DNA of 34,788 nt, taken from positions 1 to 34,788 of the forward strand of contig JAOKVV010000017.1 of NCBI GenBank assembly GCA_028336925.1, read 5' to 3'. The stretch's first letter is position 1. Every line of letters starts with the position of its first letter. Below the pieces are notes generated by a model. It searched no databases and was not told where the DNA came from. It saw nothing but the letters and a program-made list of their open reading frames with translations. Positions 16,405-23,385 of the stretch are shown one piece after another. The translations under genes and the position numbers were made by a program. Source of the DNA: Vicingaceae bacterium (GTDB taxonomy: Bacteria; Bacteroidota; Bacteroidia; Flavobacteriales_E; Vicingaceae).

Positions 16405-16438
16405 GAAAAAAGGAGCTACTCAAGATTTGAGTAGCTCT
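16405..16438 (-). terminator. Intrinsic terminator of the minus-strand peroxiredoxin gene
   Basis: GAGCTACTCAA (16413-16423) and TTGAGTAGCTC (16427-16437) form an 11-pair stem. Only the minus strand has a following T-run (complement of the A-run 16406-16411), so it ends minus-strand transcription 17 bases past the peroxiredoxin stop. It also lies just after the plus-strand unknown gene. Confidence 0.87.
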
Positions 16439-16454
16439 AAATAGTTTATTGGAT

Positions 16455-17171
16455 TTACTTTTTTAATATTCGATCTAGGACCACTTGTTTATCCAGCTTT
16501 TTTGTGCAGAAAAACCAATCTTTGCAATCTAGCTCTCCATCTTGCATTCGGTCGCTAGCGGTTCCACAAGATCCTGCAGGGCCAATAATTACATCATCGC
16601 CAGGCTCCCAATCTGCAGGAGTCGCAATATCAAAGGCATCAGCGGCTTGTAACGCTACAATTACTCGGTACAATTCATCAAAATTTCTACCCAAACTCAA
16701 TGGATAATAAATAACTGCTCGGATAATTCCTTTTGGATCGATAAAGAAAACTGCACGAACAGCCTTTGTGGTATCTTCGTTGGGTTGAATTATGCCATAT
16801 TTTTTTGCCACATTCATAGATATATCCTCAATCAGAGGGAACGTTACTTCCACATCTTTCATTCCTTTATATTCTATCTTTTCTTTAATGGTTCTCAACC
16901 AAGCAATGTGGCTGTAAAGACCATCTATTGAAAGTCAAACTAATTTACAATTGGCTTTTTCAAACTTTTCTTCCATTGTAGCAAACATCATAAACTCTGA
17001 CGTACATACCGGAGTAAAATCTGCAGGATGGCTAAAAAGTATCGTCCAACTTCCATTATAATCAGAAGGGAAATTAATATCTCCTTGTGTGGTTACTGCT
17101 TTAAATTCTGGAGCTTTGTCGCCAATTCTTGGCATACTAATGATTTCTTCTTGTTTATTTAGTTCTTCCAT
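16455..17171 (-). pseudogene. 1-Cys peroxiredoxin (Prx6 type) interrupted by an in-frame TGA
   Basis: Both parts lie in one frame of 239 codons. The N-terminal part has the peroxidatic site ILFSHPADFTPVCTSEF with Cys56. The C-terminal part has AVRAVFFIDPKGIIRAVIYYP, SLGRNFDELYRVIVALQ and TPADWEPGDDVI. Codon 79 is TGA (plus strand 16935-16937), exactly where the family has Gly in the stretch LVGLSIDG, so GGA has become TGA by one base. Downstream residues (LSIDGLYSHIAW) remain fully typical, so the lesion is recent or a sequence error. An intact product would reduce peroxides in the cytoplasm. No start codon suits the second half; only a TTG at 16898 opens it. TGA is used as a normal stop in the nearby RlmA-like gene, so general recoding is unlikely. 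Confidence 0.88.
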
Positions 17172-17691
17172 AACTAGTGATTTTATGTTTTGTTATTCAA
17201 TACATCAAAGTTGGGCTGATGTAAATTTTCTAACAGCCACTTTTGTTACACAAAAGCATCAAATTTTACGCTGTTTTCATTTCACTTAAAACATATCATT
17301 AATCTTAAATAGCAATAAATAATTTGACCGTAATCAAAATTGAGTTACAATTAATGGCATAATTCTATTTAAAGCAAGACTGACGCAAAAATGTAACGTA
17401 ATCTACTGTTAAAATAAACTAAAATTATGACGACAATTTTTAATATGATTCTATTCAGAAAACAATTTCATGATGTAAAAACTACTAACTTTTTGCCAGA
17501 AAATATTATTTTTTACTTAAAAAATGAAACATATCAATCAAAAAATAAGTAATTTTTTTTAATTTTTAGTTTTTTCATTATCAATAATTTATAATTTTAA
17601 ATTTAAAAATGTTTAATAAAAGTTAAAAAAAATAAAACAAAATTAAATTAAATGTTGTTGTTTTGTAGAATAACTAAACTTTTATAAAACT
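17172..17691. other. Gene-free, very AT-rich promoter region between peroxiredoxin and proteorhodopsin, 520 bases
   Basis: No convincing ORF. It should hold the divergent promoters of the peroxiredoxin and opsin genes. Near the peroxiredoxin end is an inverted repeat, CTTTTGT (17240-17246) / ACAAAAG (17250-17256). The last 200 bases before the opsin are almost pure A/T, a feature often seen before highly expressed Bacteroidota genes. I could not place an exact TAnnTTTG box at a sensible distance from the opsin ATG. Confidence 0.5.
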
Positions 17692-18423
17692 ATGGAACAC
17701 TTAAAAATTGCGAGCGACAATTACGTTGCGTTTACGTTCTTTATCGGAACAATGGCTATGATGGCCGCATCAGTATTTTTCTTTTTAGAGTTGAATAACA
17801 CCTCTAAAAAATGGAGAACCTCAGTGCTTGTTTCAGGCCTGATTACTTTTATTGCAGCAGTGCATTACTACTACATGAGAAGTTATAATCTTGAAACAGG
17901 AGACTCTCCAACATTTTTCCGGTATGTTGATTGGATCTTAACTGTGCCATTAATGTGTGTGGAGTTTTACCTAATCACTAAAAAAGCTGGAGCAAAAATT
18001 GGATTGCTTTGGAAACTAATCTTAGCTTCACTAGTAATGTTAGTTACAGGTTACGTAGGTGAAGTATTGGATAGAGATAGTAGTGTACTTTGGGGCGTAT
18101 TATCAGGTATAGCATATTTCTATATTGTATACCTAGTTTGGTTCGGAGAAGTTTCGAAACTTGCACAATCAGCAGGCGCTCAAGTAGCAAAAGCTACAAA
18201 AATTCTTGGTTGGTTTGTTCTAGTTGGTTGGGCAATCTATCCATTAGGATACATTCTTGGTACTCCAGGTGGATTATTTGGAATTCAATTAGTAGAAGAT
18301 ACTGCTGCAGCACTTAATGCGATGGATATCGTTTACAACATTGCAGATGCTATTAACAAAATCGGTTTCGGTTTAGTTATCTACGCGTTAAGTAGATCTG
18401 ACGAAAATACAGAAACAGCTTAA
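17692..18423 (+). CDS. Proteorhodopsin, green-tuned outward proton pump
   Basis: A 243-residue seven-helix microbial rhodopsin. Helix C reads RYVDWILTVPLMCVEFYL: D80 (acceptor), T84 and E91 (donor), the DTE set of proton pumps, with R77 before it. The tuning position is M88, the usual residue of green-absorbing flavobacterial forms. H58 (helix B, AVHYYYMR) matches the His that modulates the acceptor pKa in proteorhodopsin. K223 in helix G (NIADAINKIGFG) binds retinal. Helix E has LWGVLSGIAYFYIVY: G135 aligns with the glycine of Salinibacter xanthorhodopsin that opens a window for a carotenoid antenna, where ordinary proteorhodopsin has a bulky residue. It sits in the inner membrane. Its own terminator follows, then the retinal-synthesis fusion gene. 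Confidence 0.97.
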   Translation: MEHLKIASDNYVAFTFFIGTMAMMAASVFFFLELNNTSKKWRTSVLVSGLITFIAAVHYYYMRSYNLETGDSPTFFRYVDWILTVPLMCVEFYLITKKAGAKIGLLWKLILASLVMLVTGYVGEVLDRDSSVLWGVLSGIAYFYIVYLVWFGEVSKLAQSAGAQVAKATKILGWFVLVGWAIYPLGYILGTPGGLFGIQLVEDTAAALNAMDIVYNIADAINKIGFGLVIYALSRSDENTETA

Positions 18424-18443
18424 TAATATTTTTCTAAACTAGG

Positions 18444-18479
18444 AAGGATGGTGGTTAAAACTACCATCCTTTTTTTTTT
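18444..18479 (+). terminator. Terminator between proteorhodopsin and the retinal-synthesis gene
   Basis: AAGGATGGTGGT (18444-18455) pairs with ACTACCATCCTT (18460-18471), one G-U wobble, loop TAAA, followed by a run of T to 18479. It should cut most opsin transcripts before the lycopene cyclase-Blh gene, giving much opsin mRNA and little enzyme mRNA by read-through. Confidence 0.9.
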
Positions 18480-18497
18480 AGATCATTTCATTACTAA

Positions 18498-20522
18498 ATG
18501 AATATGAAAGCAGTAAGAGAAACAAATGTATTTGACTACATTTTCTTAGGTATGGGAGCCTCCAACTCTCTAATACTGCTAAATTTATATAATAATGGAA
18601 TGCTAAAAGATAAATCTATAGCTACTATAGATCAAAGCATACAGTTTACCAACAATAAGACCTATTGCTTTTGGAGCACAGAAAAACACATAAAAGAACT
18701 TGGAATAGAGAGCCTAATTAGCCATCTATGGGATACAATACAAATAGGCTCAATCACTGAACAAAACATCAAACCAAAAAAATACTATTACATAAAGGGT
18801 GAGTCACTAACTACACAGACTGAAAAAATAATTTCAATAGTAGATTCTACTTTTTATCAAACAGAATATACCAATTCGCCATTAGTAAATAATGATCATT
18901 ATGAAATTCAAATAAATGAAGGTAGTATCTTAGGCAAATTTGTATTTGATAGTAGAACACCTAAAATTGAACAGATTGATTCTTTCAATAGCCTTTTATT
19001 TCAATCATTTTATGGTTGGAAGATAAAAACAGACAAAACTGTATTTGACTCAAAAACCATGACACTTATGGATTTTGATGTACCACAAGATAATTCAACA
19101 CAGTTTGTATATACTTTACCTTTTAACCAAAACGAAGCATTAGTAGAATTAACTCGTTTTGGAAAAAAGGTTATCACAAAAGAGTCGGCAAATGAAATAT
19201 TAACTACATACCTTAAGAAAATTGATTCTTCATTTCATATTGTTGAAGAGGAACAAGGAATAATACCAATGTATTCAGGGAAAATCATTAACCCAGTTAT
19301 TGGTGATAAATGGATAGATACAGGGTCTCGTGCTAATTTATTAAAATGCTCTACAGGTTATGGATTCTTGAATATGGCTAGAGATGCGCAACTACAAATA
19401 GATCTCATTAAAAAAAATCAAGTAGATAAAAGAAATTACAAAAAACTAAGATTTCAATTTTATGATCGATTATTGTTAAAAATACTAGAAACAAAACCAT
19501 TAAAAGGAAAATTAATATTCGAGACACTCTTTAAAAAAGTGCCCATGAAAACGGTCTTAGACTTTCTAGATGAAAAATCAAGTTTGAAAGACGAATTAAT
19601 TTTATTTTCTCACTTACCCATCAGGTTGTTTTTAAAAACTGCGATTAAGGACTTTGCTGCTCGGATACATTTGGTGCCAAAAGTTTTAATTCCTTTTATA
19701 ATTTCCATTTTATTTGTTTCGTTGAATTCATTTAATCAAGAAGAGATTACATATGCCATTTTGGGTATTTCCTTTTTTACAATTGGTTTGGCTCATGGCG
19801 CATTGGATCATTTAACTCAAAGTCAAATTCACTCTCCAAAAAGCATTTTAATATTTGTAACTAAGTATTTGAGCAAGGCATTTATCTTCTTTTTCATTTG
19901 GTACTTCTCGGCGGATATTGCTTTAATAATGTTTATTTTAGTTTCTGTTTGGCATTTTGGTCAAGCTGATTTCAAAGAATGGAAGCTGAAAGCTTATTAT
20001 CTTTCAGGAGTTTGGGGGGGAGTTGTACTTTCACTAATCTTATTTTTTCATATAAATGAAATGAATATAATACTAAATCAAATACCTGATTTAATATATA
20101 TTTCAAGCTTGAAAAATAGCTTTATTTCCTATGATACTATAATTACATCATCTTCCATTGCCATAGGAATTCTTATTGCTTACATCAAAAAATCATTCAA
20201 ATTACTTATAACCATAGCTTATCTAATAATATGCAGTCAACTTTCTCTCCTTGTAACCTTCGGTATTTACTTTACACTGCAACATAGCATAAACGGGTGG
20301 GCTCAATTAAAAAGTGGTTTGAATTTAGAAAGTAAATCACTAATTATAAAATCGCTCCCATTCACAATTGGTGGAGCCTTCAGTATCATTTCTATTTGGG
20401 TCTTTGCGGAAGCTAATCAATGGGGATTCTTTTTTATTCTCCTCTCATGTTTGAGCGTTCCTCACATTTTTGAAATGAATAAATTTTATAGATTAGAAAA
20501 TCATACTCCTACAGTTGAATAA
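18498..20522 (+). CDS. Fused lycopene beta-cyclase (CrtY) and Blh-type beta-carotene 15,15'-dioxygenase
   Basis: A 674-residue, apparently two-enzyme protein. Residues 1-385 are a lycopene cyclase: dinucleotide-binding FDYIFLGMGASNSLILL (12-28), NKTYCFWST (53-61), FQSFYGWKI (168-176), MTLMDFDVP (188-196), FVYTLPF, LVELTRFG, GIIPMYSGKI (254-263) and KCSTGYGFLNMARDA (283-297). Residues 393-674 are a multi-helix membrane Brp/Blh domain: GLAHGALDHL (430-439), VWHFGQADFKEW (484-495), TLQHSINGW (593-601) and VPHIFEM (654-660), with histidines that should hold Fe(II). The expected path is lycopene to beta-carotene to retinal, feeding the opsin encoded just upstream. There is no stop or frameshift at the junction. 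One expected Blh histidine (H596+4) is Gly600. It shares the opsin's orientation and has a short leader after the terminator. Confidence 0.92.
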   Translation: MNMKAVRETNVFDYIFLGMGASNSLILLNLYNNGMLKDKSIATIDQSIQFTNNKTYCFWSTEKHIKELGIESLISHLWDTIQIGSITEQNIKPKKYYYIKGESLTTQTEKIISIVDSTFYQTEYTNSPLVNNDHYEIQINEGSILGKFVFDSRTPKIEQIDSFNSLLFQSFYGWKIKTDKTVFDSKTMTLMDFDVPQDNSTQFVYTLPFNQNEALVELTRFGKKVITKESANEILTTYLKKIDSSFHIVEEEQGIIPMYSGKIINPVIGDKWIDTGSRANLLKCSTGYGFLNMARDAQLQIDLIKKNQVDKRNYKKLRFQFYDRLLLKILETKPLKGKLIFETLFKKVPMKTVLDFLDEKSSLKDELILFSHLPIRLFLKTAIKDFAARIHLVPKVLIPFIISILFVSLNSFNQEEITYAILGISFFTIGLAHGALDHLTQSQIHSPKSILIFVTKYLSKAFIFFFIWYFSADIALIMFILVSVWHFGQADFKEWKLKAYYLSGVWGGVVLSLILFFHINEMNIILNQIPDLIYISSLKNSFISYDTIITSSSIAIGILIAYIKKSFKLLITIAYLIICSQLSLLVTFGIYFTLQHSINGWAQLKSGLNLESKSLIIKSLPFTIGGAFSIISIWVFAEANQWGFFFILLSCLSVPHIFEMNKFYRLENHTPTVE

Positions 20523-20927
20523 ATTGTGCTAATTATAATAGTTCAATTTAATTCAATATTAATAGCAATAGATTACACATCTTTTTTGTATTCTGGAATA
20601 CTACGCTTTCACCAAGTATTCAACTAATAGTAAGTATTATAGATTTTTACTCTACTTTTTAGGTTAAAACAGAACAAATCTATATTAACAATCTGCTATT
20701 TTAAAACAATTCGTTAAGAAATATTCAATTTATTCGAGCTTTAAAACCTTCTTATTCATTATTAAGTCCTTCATGCATTTTGGGTGAAGTACATTGTATT
20801 TACAACGGAATTACGTAACTTATCTAAGAAAACAAAATTTTCAGTGTGTAAACAACCTCCGCCGCATCATCTCACACCATCTTAAAACTACAGTAAATAA
20901 GACTTTCTAGTTGGGTGATGCGGTTTT
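20523..20927. other. Gene-free interval, 405 bases, after the cyclase-Blh gene
   Basis: No convincing ORF on either strand. The first 310 bases are AT-rich and featureless to my reading. The last 80 bases are distinctly richer in G/C and contain a long-loop hairpin described separately. The interval separates the phototrophy locus from a convergent minus-strand membrane-protein gene. Confidence 0.5.
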
Positions 20928-20929
20928 TT
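20862..20929 (+). terminator. Long-loop hairpin with T-run; terminator or small RNA end
   Basis: CCGCATCA (20862-20869) pairs with TGATGCGG (20916-20923), extended by one G-U pair, then six T. The loop is about 45 bases, long for a simple terminator, so this may be the closing stem of a small structured RNA. The T-run overlaps the stop codon of the minus-strand gene. Confidence 0.45.
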
Positions 20930-21338
20930 ATCCCCTTCTAGTAATCTTCCAGCCTATCCAGGCCATGGGAATGTAAGCCAATCCTAAATCTATTATGGTA
21001 AACCAAAGTGGTGATGGAACACTTAGAACCATAGTAATCCCTCCAATTAAAAAAAAAGCACCTATAACCAGCGCTAATTTCAGCTGATGACTTGCTGCAA
21101 TAAGAGAAGCTAATAATCCGCCAACTAGCGTACCAATTGCATGGGCTAAAAATGGAAAAATGAAGTGCTTCATTTCAAATAATTCCATAGCAGCTTTTAG
21201 GCCTTCCATGGTAGTGGTATCAGTGCCTTCTGGCGGCGGAATTATAGAACCACTAATGGTTATAATACCCATATTGACTGTTCCGCCTACAAACAGACCC
21301 AACAAAAGGGCTAGTATATTTCGAAGTAGATTTTTCAT
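20928..21338 (-). CDS. Small four-helix membrane protein of unknown function
   Basis: A 136-residue integral membrane protein. It has about four hydrophobic segments: LLRNILALLLGLFVGGTVNM at the N terminus, FIFPFLAHAIGTLVGGLLAS, LALVIGAFFLIGGITMVL, and WFTIIDLGLAYIPMAWIGW at the end. A polar non-membrane loop (PPPEGTDTTTMEG) lies between the first two. Similar short proteins occur in many Bacteroidota without known function. No partner gene is suggested by the context. ATG at 21338 is a firm start. Confidence 0.7.
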   Translation of the reverse strand: MKNLLRNILALLLGLFVGGTVNMGIITISGSIIPPPEGTDTTTMEGLKAAMELFEMKHFIFPFLAHAIGTLVGGLLASLIAASHQLKLALVIGAFFLIGGITMVLSVPSPLWFTIIDLGLAYIPMAWIGWKITRRG

Positions 21339-21392
21339 ATCTAAAAAAATAAATTAATTGACATTAAATATATAAAGTGATCGCTTCTTATT

Positions 21393-22229
21393 CTACCTAT
21401 CCCCATCTATCATTCTGCCAATACCTCCTAAAATAGAGCCTTCTCCTTTTGACGAACCTCCCAATTTAGGCGTATGACGTATAATTCGATCAGCTAATCT
21501 AGAAAATGGTAAACTCTGCAAATAAACAGTTCCTGTTCCTTGCACGGTTGCTAAAAACAAGCCTTCTCCGCCAAAAAACATTGATTTTAAATTCCCAGCT
21601 CGCTCTATGGAATAGTCTAAACTTGGTGAAAAACCTACAATACATCCTGTATCAATTAACAGCGATTCATTATTTAAGGTCTTTTTTACAATGGTTCCTC
21701 CTGCGTGAAGAAATGCTAAACCATCGCCTCGCAATTTTTGAAGAATAAAACCTTCACCGCCAAAAAAGCCTGCACCAAAACGCTTGGTAAATGCAATGGA
21801 CACTTCCGTTCCTTTTGCAGCGCATAAAAAAGAATCCTTTTGGCAAAGTATTTCTCCACCGATTTCTTTTAAATCTAATGGTAAAATCTTTCCAGGATAA
21901 GGAGCTGCAAAACTGACTTCTTTTTTACCAAAACCAGTATTTGTAAAATGAGTTAGAAATAGTGACTCTCCGGTAATTAATCGTTTTCCGACGCTAGCCA
22001 ACTTACCAAACAATCCCTGATTTGGATTAGAACCATCGCCCATTTTCGCTTCAAATTGTATCGCTCTATCCATCCAGTTCATAACGCCCGCTTCTGCAAT
22101 TACTGTTTCTTGAGGATCTAAAAGAATCGATACTACTTGCATATCATCTCCATGTATTTCGTATTCTATTTCGTGTGATTTCATATTTCCTGAATTTGAA
22201 TCGTCGTTTTTATTTTCGAAATAACTCAT
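21393..22229 (-). CDS. TIGR00266/AIM24 family protein
   Basis: A 278-residue soluble protein with the glycine-rich beta-helix-like repeats of the AIM24/TIGR00266 family: [92 protein letters not shown] and [22 protein letters not shown]. The repeated GGEG-F/L pattern at about 155-225 is diagnostic. The biochemical role is not established. The ORF opens with a polar 15-residue lead ([15 protein letters not shown]) before MKSHEIEYE, so ATG at residue 16 is an alternative start. A -7 element lies about 56 bases upstream. Confidence 0.88.
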   Translation of the reverse strand: MSYFENKNDDSNSGNMKSHEIEYEIHGDDMQVVSILLDPQETVIAEAGVMNWMDRAIQFEAKMGDGSNPNQGLFGKLASVGKRLITGESLFLTHFTNTGFGKKEVSFAAPYPGKILPLDLKEIGGEILCQKDSFLCAAKGTEVSIAFTKRFGAGFFGGEGFILQKLRGDGLAFLHAGGTIVKKTLNNESLLIDTGCIVGFSPSLDYSIERAGNLKSMFFGGEGLFLATVQGTGTVYLQSLPFSRLADRIIRHTPKLGGSSKGEGSILGGIGRMIDGDR

Positions 22230-22284
22230 TTTCTCTGTTTCTGGGATTATTTTTTACACAAGCGGTTGATATCAAATTTATAAT

Positions 22285-22292
22285 CAAATATA
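22285..22292 (-). promoter_or_regulatory. -7 element for the AIM24-family gene
   Basis: Reads TATATTTG on the minus strand, an exact TAnnTTTG match, 56 bases from the start codon. No well-spaced TTG was found. Confidence 0.4.
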
Positions 22293-22338
22293 ACAAAAGA
22301 CTTCTTTCGGAGGTATTTTATCAAACGCTAAATTCATT

Positions 22339-23172
22339 TCAAACAACCACCTCAAACACCGTAATATTAAAGTCGCAGGTCACTTCCATTTGCTGGATGA
22401 TTTCAAAATTGGCTACTTGCTTTTCTGATGCGCTCCAATAATAGGGAGTCATTTTAAGTAGGTTCAAGATCGCGTTGGTACCCTCTAAATGCAATACAAA
22501 TCTGCAATGTTTTTTTGCGATTTGATGAAAAGGCTCAGGAACTTTATCTAGAATCGTCTTTTCATGTGGTCGAAATTCATCGTACACCAACTCGGCTATT
22601 TCCTTTAGGTGATTTTCTGCAGGACTCACAATCAATAACTTTCCATTCACAGCTAACACACGTTGAAATTCATCCGCTTGAAATGGGGCAAAAATAGAAA
22701 CGATAAAATCAACAGACTTTGCTGCTACAGGCAAATTAAAAACTGAACTCACAAAAAAGTTGGGCGTTTTATATCGTTTTGCGGCTAAACGCACTGCATA
22801 TTTTGAAATATCTGTTCCAAAAACTTGCGAATTATTAACTGATAGCTTTTCAGCAATTCGATTGGTGTAATACCCTTCACCACAACCAGAATCTAAAAGA
22901 GTTGCTTCTTCTTTTTCATTTAATTGATCGCAAACCAACTGAACTACCTCATCTACCAAAGAATCATAATGTCCAGCCTCTAAAAAACTTCTGCGCGCGG
23001 CTATCATCACATCGTTATCGCCTGGGTTCTTTGATTTTTTCTGGTTGACTGGTAATAAGTTCACATAACCTTCCTTCGCGATATCAAATTGGTGATTATT
23101 TTCACAACCATAGTTGCGGTTTTCAGTTAACTGAAGCGAATACTGGCAATGCGGACAAATTAAAATAGACAT
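22339..23172 (-). CDS. rlmA: RlmA-like 23S rRNA (guanine-N1) methyltransferase
   Basis: A 277-residue SAM-dependent methyltransferase. The N-terminal zinc finger has ICPHC (C6, C9), C23 and H27, followed by the family hallmark HQFDIAKEGYVNLLP and KKSKNPGDNDVMIAARRSFL. Together these identify RlmA/RrmA-type enzymes, which methylate N1 of a guanine in helix 35 of 23S rRNA. The Rossmann core follows: TLLDSGCGEGYYT (SAM loop), VFGTDISKYAVRLA and VDFIVSIFAPF. Length is close to E. coli RlmA (269). It ends with TGA, which shows TGA is a true stop in this genome. Related enzymes of the TlrB type give macrolide resistance, but nothing here suggests that role. Confidence 0.9.
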   Translation of the reverse strand: MSILICPHCQYSLQLTENRNYGCENNHQFDIAKEGYVNLLPVNQKKSKNPGDNDVMIAARRSFLEAGHYDSLVDEVVQLVCDQLNEKEEATLLDSGCGEGYYTNRIAEKLSVNNSQVFGTDISKYAVRLAAKRYKTPNFFVSSVFNLPVAAKSVDFIVSIFAPFQADEFQRVLAVNGKLLIVSPAENHLKEIAELVYDEFRPHEKTILDKVPEPFHQIAKKHCRFVLHLEGTNAILNLLKMTPYYWSASEKQVANFEIIQQMEVTCDFNITVFEVVV

Positions 23173-23230
23173 GCAGCTAAATTCGGGAGAATCAACGGTA
23201 AAATAAAAGCCTAAAGTAATTTATTTTTAG

Positions 23231-23314
23231 TTTTAATTGAATGTTAAACCTAACAAGTTTTGAAAACATCCTAGGTCTATTAGCGTTCAAGTTAAAATTG
23301 ATATTCAATTAAAA
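23231..23314. repeat. Nested inverted repeats upstream of the symporter gene
   Basis: Outer arms TTTTAATTGAAT (23231-23242) and ATTCAATTAAAA (23303-23314) are exact reverse complements. Inside is an imperfect hairpin beginning ACCTA (23248-23252) and ending TAGGT (23272-23276) with GTTTT/GAAAAC at its tip. It may be a decayed intergenic repeat or a structured leader of the symporter gene. Confidence 0.35.
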
Positions 23315-23385
23315 ATAGTCAAAACTTAATTCCTTTTTCATTCCACCAAAAAACTTTTCTATTTTAGTCGCCAGAAATAAAACAA

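Noticed and set aside
16935-16937. TGA as a recoded codon (selenocysteine or Gly-UGA code)
   Set aside because: The family residue is Gly, not Cys. TGA ends the RlmA-like gene normally, and there is no sign of the candidate phyla that read UGA as Gly. A mutation or error is simpler.
17692-18423. Sodium- or chloride-pumping rhodopsin
   Set aside because: Helix C has D-T-E, the proton-pump set, not the NDQ motif of sodium pumps or the NTQ motif of chloride pumps.
22339-23172. Macrolide-resistance methyltransferase
   Set aside because: The protein fits the general RlmA housekeeping family, and no resistance context is present.
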